Origin: JAUJOE01 sp038252945
GTDB lineage: Bacteria; Actinomycetota; Actinomycetes; Propionibacteriales; Nocardioidaceae
Direction of reading: 5' to 3'
Length of the DNA: 6,789 nt
Assembly (NCBI GenBank): GCA_038252945.1
Contig: JBBSHN010000121.1
Span: 1-6,789, forward strand
Shown here: positions 1 to 6,561 of the stretch, in pieces
Layout of the letters: every line of letters starts with the position of its first letter
Numbering within the stretch: position 1 is the first letter of the stretch
The notes under the pieces: generated by a model
Database searches by the model: none
The model's input: the letters and a program-made list of their open reading frames with translations, nothing else
Told to the model about the DNA's origin: nothing
Position numbers and translations under genes: made by a program

Positions 1-1
1 C

Positions 2-1243
2 TCAGCACGTCGGCAGAGCAGCATCAGCGCCGAGTAGCCCCAGTCGTCGTTTCAACGCCAGTATTCGCCCGACGGCAGCATTGATCCGTCCGACGCTCAG
101 GCGGCCCGAATGCACAGCTCGCATTAGCCCACTCACCGCCTGTGCGGGCTGCGGTGTCATCAGCAGGAGGTCGGCTCCCGCCCTGACAGCATGTACGGCG
201 ATTAGCGCTGGGCGACCCGAAGAGGTGATGCCGCCCATGTTGAGCGCGTCGGTGATCACTACCCCGTCGAAGCCGAGTCGCCGCCGTAGCAGCCGGTGGG
301 TCAACCCACCGGAGATGCTGGCCGGCCGCCGGTCACCGCTCATCGCCGGAAACGCCAGGTGCCCGACCATCACAAGGTCGACGGAGCTGCGGACAGCCTG
401 CCTGAACGGCGGCAAGTCGACGGCACGCCAAGTTCGTCGGCTCTCGGTGATCGTCGCGGTGGACTTGTGACTGTCGGTGCTCGTGGAGCCGTGGCCGGGG
501 AAATGCTTGGCAGTCGCCGCGACGCCACCCCTGTGATATCCGCAGATCTGCGCTCGAACCAGTCGCGACACGACGTCAGGGCTGGAGGAGAACGACCGCG
601 GCCCGATCACCCCCGCCGACCCCACGGTGTTGACGTCGGCGTCTGGAGCAAGATCGACGTTGATGCCGAGACGGTGAAGAAGCGTCCCCGTCCGCTCGGC
701 TGTGCGCCGTGCCGCAGAGGAACTGCCGGCGAAGTCGGCGCCCCCCGGGGTTCCGGAGGTGCCAGGAACCCGGGTCACGATGCCGCCTTCTTGGTCCGTC
801 ATGATCAGCAGCGGCTGACCTACCCGGCGCGAAAGGCGTTGGGAGCGCGCTGACAACGCACGCGTCTGATGCTGTGCAAGTAGGTTGTCACTGAAGTAGA
901 TTAGCCCGCCGGGATGCCATCGGCGGATGAGAGAACGCGGCGCCGTCGTACCGGAGAAGCTGAGGACGAGGAGCTCTTCGACCTTGTTCCGCAACGTCAT
1001 GCCGTGCAGGCGGTGCTGCATCGGGGTCCGATGACCCTGGATACGTGCGGAGGTTGAAGGTCGACTGGTGCTTGACGGGTCGACGGAGGTGGCTGCGCCG
1101 ACGGGGACAGTGGCTGTCGCGCTCTCGGTGGCAACGGAGCCGCCATGCACTACGGACGAGGAGGCGCCACTGTCGCAGGCCGTGAGCAGGACCGAGCTTG
1201 TCAAGGCAGCGAACCAACGGACCCCGGGTCGCACAACTGTCAC
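2..1243 (-). CDS. GH3 beta-N-acetylhexosaminidase lipoprotein (NagZ/LpqI-like)
   Basis: This is a probable exo-beta-N-acetylglucosaminidase of glycoside hydrolase family 3, likely anchored outside the cytoplasmic membrane and acting on peptidoglycan fragments. The 413 residues start with a lipoprotein signal: two Arg (5, 9), a hydrophobic stretch (FAALTSSVLL, 11-20) and the lipobox LTAC with Cys23. A Ser/Thr/Ala-rich linker runs to about residue 70, followed by a single GH3 barrel. MTDQEGGIVTR (148-158) is the substrate-binding block. KHFPGHGSTSTDSH (246-259) is the NagZ signature, with Asp257 and His259 as the predicted acid/base pair. ITDALNMGG (330-338) holds the predicted nucleophile Asp332. 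The GTG at 1243-1241 is chosen because it overlaps the pyk TGA and places the lipobox correctly; the frame is open much further into pyk, but that part is a shadow. No strong Shine-Dalgarno sequence is seen, so coupling to pyk is likely. Mycobacterial LpqI is the closest named analogue, but orthology is not proven. Confidence 0.92.
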   Translation of the reverse strand: MTVVRPGVRWFAALTSSVLLTACDSGASSSVVHGGSVATESATATVPVGAATSVDPSSTSRPSTSARIQGHRTPMQHRLHGMTLRNKVEELLVLSFSGTTAPRSLIRRWHPGGLIYFSDNLLAQHQTRALSARSQRLSRRVGQPLLIMTDQEGGIVTRVPGTSGTPGGADFAGSSSAARRTAERTGTLLHRLGINVDLAPDADVNTVGSAGVIGPRSFSSSPDVVSRLVRAQICGYHRGGVAATAKHFPGHGSTSTDSHKSTATITESRRTWRAVDLPPFRQAVRSSVDLVMVGHLAFPAMSGDRRPASISGGLTHRLLRRRLGFDGVVITDALNMGGITSSGRPALIAVHAVRAGADLLLMTPQPAQAVSGLMRAVHSGRLSVGRINAAVGRILALKRRLGLLGADAALPTC

Positions 1244-2700
1244 AGCTGCGGCAACGCCTGAGCGCGATAGGCGGGTGCCACGCCGTTGCGGGCGTCCCCC
1301 ATCCGGTGCACACGAAGGGCGTTCGTTGACCCTGGGATGCCGGGCGGACTGCCTGCTACAAGGACAACCGTCTCCCCCTCGGAGCACCGGCCGATTTCGA
1401 GCAGCTCTCGGTCCACCTGCATCGCCATCTCGTCGGTGTGACCGACGGGGTCGACGAGAAACGTTTCGATTCCCCAGGTCAGCGCAAGTTGGGATCGCAC
1501 CACCTGTTCCGGAGTGAACGCGAGCACCGGCACAGGCGACCGGTACCGGGACAACCGGCGAGCCGTATCCCCGGATTGCGTGAAGGCGATCAGATAGCGC
1601 GCATTCAGCTCCTCTGCCACATGAACAGCAGCCTTGGCGATGATGCCGCCGCGGGTCCGTGTCGGTAGCTCCGTGTACGCCATGCGGCTGAGGCCGTGGT
1701 CCTCGGTCGACTCGATGATGCGGGCCATCATCCGGGTGGCCTCGATCGGATACTTTCCGACACTGGTCTCGCCGGACAGCATCACCGCGTCTGCACCGTC
1801 GAGGACGGCGTTCGCCACGTCGCTGACCTCGGCTCGCGTGGGCCGCGGCGCCTCGATCATCGACTCGAGCATCTGTGTGGCGACCACCACGGGTTTGGCG
1901 TTGCGCCGAGCCACTTCTGCCACCTGCTTCTGCAGAAGTGGCACTTCCTCCAGCGGCAGTTCCACCCCCAGGTCGCCACGAGCCACCATGACGGCATCGA
2001 ACTCCTCGAGGATCTCCTCGATGCAGTCGATGGCTTGCGGCTTCTCGATCTTGGCCACAACCGGCAGCCGAACGCCCTCTTCGTCCATGACCTTGTGGAC
2101 TTCCGCCACGTCGGCAGCAGACCGCACGAACGAAAGCGCGATCATGTCGGCTCGCAGGTGCAGCGCCCACCTCAGGTCGTCGACGTCCTTGTCACTGAGC
2201 GCCGGCACGCTGACAGCAACGCCCGGAAGATTGAGGCCCTTGTGATCACTGAGCCGGCCGCCCACGACAACCTCGGTGGTCACGTCGGTGTCGGACACGG
2301 ATGTGACCAGCAGCCGGATGCGGCCGTCGTCGACCAAGATCGTGTCGCCGGCTGAGACGTCGGTCGGCAGGGCGGTGTACGTCGTCGAGCTCGTTCGTGC
2401 GTCGCCCAGAACGGCCCGTGTCGTCACGGTGAACGCGCTGCCGGCAGCAAGCTCCACAAAGCCGCCCGCAAAGCGGCCAAGTCGTATCTTCGGACCCTGC
2501 AGGTCGACGAGAACGCCGACAGCCGACCCACAGCTGTCGGAGGCATGGCGCACCTGCCGGTACAAGTCCTCGTGGCCGGCGTGGTCACCGTGACTGAGAT
2601 TGAGCCGGGCAACGTTCATTCCGGCATCCACAAGCTGGCGAATGCGTCCGGGTTGTGCAGAAGCAGGGCCTAGCGTGCAGACGATCTTGGCTCTGCGCAC
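1240..2700 (-). CDS. pyk: Pyruvate kinase
   Basis: Pyruvate kinase converts phosphoenolpyruvate and ADP to pyruvate and ATP, the last step of glycolysis, as a cytosolic tetramer. The 486-residue product opens MRRAKIVCTLGPAS, the usual actinobacterial N-terminus, which fixes the GTG at 2700-2698; only a weak GTAGG lies upstream. ARLNLSHG (31-38) holds the substrate Arg32 and Asn34. The B domain spans about 71-165. The active-site signature VVAKIEKPQAI (214-224) contains the catalytic Lys217 and metal ligand Glu219, and ARGDLG (240-245) contains metal ligand Asp243. ATQMLESM (274-281) and PTRAEVSDVANAVLDGADA (287-305) follow. The C-terminal regulatory domain (about 350-470) includes FTQSGDTAR (373-381). 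In DLQGPKIRL (66-74), Leu67, Gln68, Lys71 and Leu74 match the pattern of K+-independent enzymes. After the normal end (HRMGD) a tail of about 17 residues runs into the next gene. Confidence 0.98.
   Translation of the reverse strand: MRRAKIVCTLGPASAQPGRIRQLVDAGMNVARLNLSHGDHAGHEDLYRQVRHASDSCGSAVGVLVDLQGPKIRLGRFAGGFVELAAGSAFTVTTRAVLGDARTSSTTYTALPTDVSAGDTILVDDGRIRLLVTSVSDTDVTTEVVVGGRLSDHKGLNLPGVAVSVPALSDKDVDDLRWALHLRADMIALSFVRSAADVAEVHKVMDEEGVRLPVVAKIEKPQAIDCIEEILEEFDAVMVARGDLGVELPLEEVPLLQKQVAEVARRNAKPVVVATQMLESMIEAPRPTRAEVSDVANAVLDGADAVMLSGETSVGKYPIEATRMMARIIESTEDHGLSRMAYTELPTRTRGGIIAKAAVHVAEELNARYLIAFTQSGDTARRLSRYRSPVPVLAFTPEQVVRSQLALTWGIETFLVDPVGHTDEMAMQVDRELLEIGRCSEGETVVLVAGSPPGIPGSTNALRVHRMGDARNGVAPAYRAQALPQL
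1910..1942 (-). repeat. Perfect 11-bp inverted repeat inside pyk
   Basis: The arms 1910-1920 (GCCACTTCTGC) and 1932-1942 (GCAGAAGTGGC) are exact reverse complements separated by 11 bases. The 12-base palindrome CTTCTGCAGAAG (1927-1938) overlaps the right arm, so two alternative hairpins compete. It lies in the codons for pyk residues about 253-264 (PLLQKQVAEVAR). It may be a chance product of the coding sequence or a structured spot in the mRNA. Confidence 0.6.
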
Positions 2701-2736
2701 TTCGCCGAGCCTACCCGCGGAGGCGGGCTACTCCGG

Positions 2737-3537
2737 TCATCCGACGGCCGCGCCGACAAGGTCTCCAATGAGATAGGTGAGGCCGGCGGCGGCACCGCCG
2801 AGAAGCAGCTGACGCAGCCCGCCGTACCACCATGACCGAGTCGTGACCCGAGACACGATGGCTCCGCACGCGAAGAGCGCTCCAAAGCTGATGACCAAGG
2901 CAGGAACCAAACTGGTGCCTCCGAGTACGTACGGCAGCACCGGCAGGAAAGCGCCGAGAGCAAAGGACACGAAGGAGGAGACCGCTGCGACAAGCGGTGA
3001 GGGAAGGTTATCGGGATCGACCCCCAGCTCCTCTCGAGCATGAACCGCTACCGCCAGCTCAGGATCGGAGTGCACCTGCTCAGCGACGGCCTCGGCCAAC
3101 CTGGGTTCGATGCCGCGTTCGACGTAGATCCGGGCAAGCTCTGCCTGCTCGGCTTCGGAGTTGACCTCGATCTCCCGCCGCTCGACGTCGATCTCTTTGG
3201 CGGTGAACTCGGCCTGGCTCGCCACAGAGGTGTACTCCCCCGCTGCCATCGAGAACGCGCCGGCCGCGAGGCCGGCGAAACCCGCAAGCACGACCTGGGA
3301 CGAGTGGTCACCGCGGGTACCGCCGACGATGCCCGTAATCAGCGCAAAGTTGGAGACCAGCCCGTCCATGGCCCCAAAGACGGCCGGCCGCAGCCACCCA
3401 CCTGTGACGTCGGGGTGCTCGTGGCCCACCTCTTCCTCTGCGGTCGCAGAGGCCGTCGTCGACGTGGTCGCAGGCACCAACGGAGGCACACCGGCCGGAT
3501 CATGTGCCGTGGGCGCCTGCGATGGAGGTTCAGTCAC
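2737..3537 (-). CDS. VIT1/CCC1-family Fe2+/Mn2+ transporter
   Basis: This is an integral membrane protein of the vacuolar iron transporter family, which moves ferrous iron or manganese out of the cytosol; in bacteria the likely role is metal detoxification. The 266 residues contain the family hallmark LRPAVFGAMDGLVSNFALITG (49-69), with Asp58 in the first membrane helix. The second helix ends SMAAGEYTSVASQ (96-108), carrying the conserved Met97 and Glu101. A charged, Glu-rich cytoplasmic segment (about 109-177: EIDVERREIEVNSEAEQAEL and onward) corresponds to the metal-binding domain between helices 2 and 3. Helices 3-5 are at about 181-203, 207-229 and 240-264. No rubrerythrin domain is fused. 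The first 40 residues are Pro/Ala/Thr-rich with an EEEVGHEH patch and are not part of the core; their start is uncertain. The exact metal cannot be read from sequence. The GTG start overlaps the lgt stop, and pyk follows after 36 bases. Confidence 0.9.
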   Translation of the reverse strand: MTEPPSQAPTAHDPAGVPPLVPATTSTTASATAEEEVGHEHPDVTGGWLRPAVFGAMDGLVSNFALITGIVGGTRGDHSSQVVLAGFAGLAAGAFSMAAGEYTSVASQAEFTAKEIDVERREIEVNSEAEQAELARIYVERGIEPRLAEAVAEQVHSDPELAVAVHAREELGVDPDNLPSPLVAAVSSFVSFALGAFLPVLPYVLGGTSLVPALVISFGALFACGAIVSRVTTRSWWYGGLRQLLLGGAAAGLTYLIGDLVGAAVG

Positions 3538-4457
3538 GTGGGCACGCCTCTCGAGTGCTCGGGCGGAGCGTCTACAGCATTCTGCCCTGCATCCGGCACC
3601 TCAAGATCCTCCCCGCGCGGAGCGTCTGGCGGCACGGGCTCCACGTCCGCCTCGCGCCCCGGGTGGCGCCGACCGGAGACGATGAAGTAGGCCGCTGCGG
3701 CCACGAAGACGACGATGGACGTCCAGACGTTCAGGCGTATCCCGAAGATGTGGTTGGCTTGATCGACGCGAAGGTACTCGATCCAGCACCGTCCGGCTGT
3801 GTAGGCCATGACATAGAGGGCGAACGCGCGACCGTACCCGAGCCGGAACTTGCGGTCCGCCCAGATCACGAGACCGGCCACCCCGAGATCCCACAGCGAC
3901 TCGTACAGGAATGTGGGATGGAACGTCGCAAACTGTTGCAGGTCACCGCGATGAGCCCGGTCGATCTCCAGTCCCCACGGCAGAGTGGTGGGCTTGCCGA
4001 AAAGCTCCTGGTTGAAGTAGTTGCCCCACCGGCCGATGGCCTGAGCGAGAGCGATGGCTGGCGCCACGGCGTCGGCGAACGCTCGAAACCTGATATGTCG
4101 CCGGCGGCAGCCGATGTAGGCACCGAGAGCCCCCAGTGCCACGGCTCCCCAGATGCCGAGGCCGCCTTCCCAGATGTAGAGCGCCGCGAGCGGTCGCCAG
4201 TTCTGACCCGACCCGAAGTAGAGCTCGGGATCGGTCATCACGTGGTAGAGCCGCCCGCCGACGATGCCGAACGGAACCGCCCACACCGCGACGTCTCCGA
4301 CGGTGCCCGCGCGCCCACCTCGCGCCACCCATCGCCGGTTGCCGAGCCAGACGGCGACAATCACGCCGGCGATGATGCACAACGCATAGGCGCGAATCGG
4401 AATCGGGCCGAGATGCCACACACCCGTCGGAGGGCTCGGGATGTACGCGACGGTCAT
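3534..4457 (-). CDS. lgt: Phosphatidylglycerol--prolipoprotein diacylglyceryl transferase
   Basis: Lgt moves diacylglycerol from phosphatidylglycerol to the lipobox cysteine of prolipoproteins, the first step of lipoprotein maturation, in the cytoplasmic membrane. The 307-residue product has several hydrophobic segments (about 22-38, 56-70, 90-116, 128-142, 190-200, 210-222, 243-261). The family signature appears as GRWGNYFNQELFG (142-154), with Arg143 and Asn146 at the positions essential in E. coli. Tyr24 in IRAYAL matches the conserved Tyr of the first helix, and GRCWIEYLR (222-230) matches the late Arg/Glu motif. At the position of E. coli His103 this protein has Trp103 (GGLGIWGA). A hydrophilic Pro/Glu/Asp-rich tail of about 45 residues (262-307) is the usual actinobacterial extension. 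It starts with ATG, has no strong Shine-Dalgarno sequence, sits 53 bases after trpA, and its TGA overlaps the next GTG. Confidence 0.96.
   Translation of the reverse strand: MTVAYIPSPPTGVWHLGPIPIRAYALCIIAGVIVAVWLGNRRWVARGGRAGTVGDVAVWAVPFGIVGGRLYHVMTDPELYFGSGQNWRPLAALYIWEGGLGIWGAVALGALGAYIGCRRRHIRFRAFADAVAPAIALAQAIGRWGNYFNQELFGKPTTLPWGLEIDRAHRGDLQQFATFHPTFLYESLWDLGVAGLVIWADRKFRLGYGRAFALYVMAYTAGRCWIEYLRVDQANHIFGIRLNVWTSIVVFVAAAAYFIVSGRRHPGREADVEPVPPDAPRGEDLEVPDAGQNAVDAPPEHSRGVPT
3547..3551 (-). promoter_or_regulatory. Probable ribosome binding site of the VIT-family gene (AGAGG)
   Basis: AGAGG on the minus strand lies nine bases before the GTG at 3537, inside the last codons of lgt. Its strength and spacing are acceptable. 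With the GTGA overlap it supports this start over later in-frame GTG codons at residues 17 and 21. Confidence 0.45.
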
Positions 4458-4490
4458 TTCGGCACCAACTTACCCGCCAAGGTGCACTCT

Positions 4491-4507
4491 CCCGCTCCGA
4501 AAGCGGG
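4491..4507 (-). terminator. GC-rich hairpin just after trpA; possible weak terminator or processing site
   Basis: The minus strand reads CCCGCT-TTCGG-AGCGGG, a perfect 6-bp stem with a 5-nt loop, starting three bases after the trpA stop in the 53-nt trpA-lgt gap. No U-tract follows (the next bases are AGAGTGCACC), so a classic Rho-independent terminator is not supported. U-less hairpins after genes are common in high-GC actinobacteria. It could attenuate read-through, protect the trp mRNA 3' end, or be neutral. It is the only strong structure seen in any gap of the window. Confidence 0.35.
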
Positions 4508-4510
4508 CGC

Positions 4511-5317
4511 TCATCTGCCTCTTCTGACCCCGTCTGCGAGAGCACTGACCAAGTCGCTGAGCATTCGCGTGGCTGATCGAAGGTCGTGGGCTTCGAGCAC
4601 GCACCGCACGAGTGCGCTGCCCACAATGACGGCGTCGGCGTACCGCGCAACGTCGGCCGCTTGGTTCTCCGTCGAGACGCCGAGCCCCACACCGATCGGC
4701 TTCTCGGTCACCTTCCGCAGGCGCTGCACCAGGCCGGGAGCCGCCGGACTGCTGAGCTCACGAGCTCCCGTGACTCCCATCACCGAGGTCGCGTAGACGA
4801 ATCCCCGGCATTCAGCGGCCGTTTCGTCGAGCCGCTGCTGCGTCGAGGACGGCGCGACGAGAAAGACCTTGTCAAGGTCGTGGCGGTCAGCGGCTTCGAT
4901 CCACTGCCCCGCCTCCTCAGGGATGAGGTCCGGGGTGATGAGCCCCGCGCCGCCGGCGGCGGCGAGATCTGTGGCGAAGCTGTCCACGCCGTACCGTTCG
5001 ACCTGGTTCCAGTACGTCATCACCAGTGCGGGACCCAGAGGGGCCACGTTCTCGACAACCCGAAGGACGTCGGTAGTGCGGGTCCCAGCCTCTAGCGCAC
5101 GTTGCGCCGCGGCTTGGATAGTCGGTCCGTCCATGACCGGGTCGGAGTAGGGCAGTCCCACCTCGACAATGTCAGCGCCTGAGGCGAACAGCACCCGCAG
5201 CAGTTCAGCCGACTCCTTGACGCTGGGGAATCCGGCTGGAAGATATCCGACCAACGCGGCACGGTTCTCCGCTCGCGCGGCCTCGATCACTGGTCCGGCG
5301 CTGGGTGCAGCGCTCAC
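4511..5317 (-). CDS. trpA: Tryptophan synthase alpha subunit
   Basis: TrpA cleaves indole-3-glycerol phosphate to indole and glyceraldehyde 3-phosphate and passes the indole through the tunnel to TrpB. The predicted 268 residues are typical. The two catalytic acids are in VEVGLPYSDPVMDGP (51-65): Glu52 corresponds to E. coli Glu49 and Asp63 to Asp60. ATSVMGVTGAR (176-186) contains the mobile loop region near the active site. VGLGVST (210-216) and the IVGSALV strand (231-237) are the phosphate-binding end of the barrel. The open frame extends 34 codons further upstream inside trpB, but that part looks like an Arg/Gly-rich shadow. The GTG at 5317-5315 is preferred because it overlaps the trpB TGA (GTGA), has a GAGGA ribosome site six bases upstream, and gives the normal TrpA N-terminus. 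A GC-rich hairpin follows its stop. Confidence 0.97.
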   Translation of the reverse strand: MSAAPSAGPVIEAARAENRAALVGYLPAGFPSVKESAELLRVLFASGADIVEVGLPYSDPVMDGPTIQAAAQRALEAGTRTTDVLRVVENVAPLGPALVMTYWNQVERYGVDSFATDLAAAGGAGLITPDLIPEEAGQWIEAADRHDLDKVFLVAPSSTQQRLDETAAECRGFVYATSVMGVTGARELSSPAAPGLVQRLRKVTEKPIGVGLGVSTENQAADVARYADAVIVGSALVRCVLEAHDLRSATRMLSDLVSALADGVRRGR

Positions 5318-6558
5318 GTGGCGTCCTCGAGAACATCCTCGACAACCTCGCCGACCGCAACGTAGTCGAACCAGGTGGCCGCAGTCACCATGTCCTTGTC
5401 GCCGCGGCCGGACAGGCACACGACAAGGACCGCCGCAGGTCCAAGCTCAGCGGCCACGTCGAGTGCTCCGGCGAGAGCGTGCGCGCTCTCGATCGCGGGG
5501 ATGATCCCCTCGGTTTGCGCCAGCAGCTGCAGGGCGTCCATAGCTTGCCTGTCAGTGATCGGTCGGTACGTCGCTCGGCCGTTCTCTGCGAGCCAGGCGT
5601 GCTCCGGCCCCACGCCGGGATAGTCCAGGCCCGCGGAGATGGAGTGCGACTCAACGGTCTGGCCGTCAGCGTCTTGCAAAAGAAACGACCGGGTACCGTG
5701 CAGCACGCCAACCTCACCCACCGAGATCGTGGCGGCGTGGCGACCGGACTCGATGCCCTCCCCCCCTGCCTCGAACCCGAACAACCGGACCTGCTCGTCG
5801 TCGAGAAAGCCGGTGAACAACCCGATCGCATTGGAGCCTCCGCCGACACACGCAAGTGCAGCGTCCGGCAAGCGGCCAAGCAGCTGCAGACACTGAGCGC
5901 GCGCCTCATCACCGATGCCGCGGGCGAAGTCACGTACAAGCGCAGGAAACGGATGAGCTCCAGCCGCCGTGCCCAGCAGATAGTGCGTGGTGTCGACGTG
6001 AGCTACCCAGTCCCGCAGGGCTGCATTGATCGCGTCCTTGAGGGTGCGGCTGCCGGTGACGACCGGAACAACGTCGGCTCCGAGCAGCTTCATGCGCGCG
6101 ACGTTCAGAGCTTGCCGTTCGCAGTCGACCTCCCCCATGTAGACCACGCAGTCCAAGCCGAAGTACGCGCAAGCTGTGGCAGTCGCGACACCGTGCTGAC
6201 CGGCGCCGGTTTCGGCGATGACTCGGGTCTTTCCCATCCGCTGTGTCAGCAGGGCCTGACCGAGCACGTTGCGGATCTTGTGCGCACCCGTGTGGTTGAG
6301 GTCCTCCCGCTTCAGAAGCACCCGGGCTCCGGCGGCGGCTGAGAACCGCTCCGCGTCGTACAGCAGGCTCGGCAGCCCTGCATACTCGCTGCCCAGCCGC
6401 TGGAGAGTGTCAATGAACTCAGGGTCGGACATCGCCGAGCGCCAGTGCCGTTCGAGCTCGTCGAGCGGGGCGATCAGCGCCTCCGGAAGAAACCGACCGC
6501 CAAATCGCCCGAAGTGGCCGGATGCGTCGGGAAGCTTGCCGGACTGCGTCACAGCCAC
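5314..6558 (-). CDS. trpB: Tryptophan synthase beta subunit
   Basis: This is a PLP enzyme that condenses indole from TrpA with L-serine to give L-tryptophan; it works as an alpha2beta2 complex in the cytosol. The predicted 414 residues are normal for TrpB1. The N-terminal GHFGRFGGRFLPEAL (14-28) is the family opening. The PLP Schiff-base lysine is K94 in HTGAHKIRN (89-97). The ETGAGQHG block (116-123) contains the catalytic Glu116. GGGSNA (239-244) binds the PLP phosphate, and LSGRGDKD (382-389) supplies the Ser that contacts the pyridine nitrogen. The start is GTG at 6558-6556, three bases after the trpC stop; a second GTG two codons in (6552) is a possible alternative, and neither has a strong Shine-Dalgarno sequence. 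One oddity is Arg at residue 96, where most TrpB proteins have HKINN. Its end overlaps trpA by four bases. Confidence 0.97.
   Translation of the reverse strand: MAVTQSGKLPDASGHFGRFGGRFLPEALIAPLDELERHWRSAMSDPEFIDTLQRLGSEYAGLPSLLYDAERFSAAAGARVLLKREDLNHTGAHKIRNVLGQALLTQRMGKTRVIAETGAGQHGVATATACAYFGLDCVVYMGEVDCERQALNVARMKLLGADVVPVVTGSRTLKDAINAALRDWVAHVDTTHYLLGTAAGAHPFPALVRDFARGIGDEARAQCLQLLGRLPDAALACVGGGSNAIGLFTGFLDDEQVRLFGFEAGGEGIESGRHAATISVGEVGVLHGTRSFLLQDADGQTVESHSISAGLDYPGVGPEHAWLAENGRATYRPITDRQAMDALQLLAQTEGIIPAIESAHALAGALDVAAELGPAAVLVVCLSGRGDKDMVTAATWFDYVAVGEVVEDVLEDAT
5324..5328 (-). promoter_or_regulatory. Ribosome binding site of trpA (GAGGA)
   Basis: On the minus strand GAGGA lies six bases before the trpA GTG and inside the last codons of trpB. 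It is the clearest Shine-Dalgarno sequence in the window. It decides the GTG at 5317 over the longer upstream open frame, and it shows that trpA can recruit ribosomes itself as well as through the GTGA overlap. Confidence 0.7.
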
Positions 6559-6561
6559 CGG

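Noticed and set aside
1244..2170. Open frame of over 300 codons running upstream of the GH3 start within pyk on the same strand
   Set aside because: The translation is Arg/Gly/His-rich with no recognisable domain and lies fully inside the well-conserved pyk gene in another frame. The lipoprotein signal at the GTG of 1243 marks the true start.
2714..2727. Small hairpin CCCGC-CTCC-GCGGG between the VIT-family gene and pyk
   Set aside because: Only five base pairs with no U-tract, in a gap that is nearly all G and C; expected by chance.
4467..4472. TAAGTT upstream of lgt as a -10 promoter element
   Set aside because: No acceptable -35 element at 16-18 bases upstream, and the spacing to the ATG is very short.
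3504..4796. 430-codon plus-strand open frame antisense to lgt and part of trpA
   Set aside because: Low-complexity, charged translation with no motif. It is opposite two clear genes, as expected for antisense frames in GC-rich DNA.
5318..5419. 34-codon N-terminal extension of trpA
   Set aside because: Arg/Gly/Cys-rich, overlaps trpB, and lies before a good ribosome site and the GTGA overlap.
5305..6342. 345-codon plus-strand open frame antisense to trpB
   Set aside because: No motif and composition typical of a GC-rich antisense shadow; trpB on the other strand has all catalytic residues.
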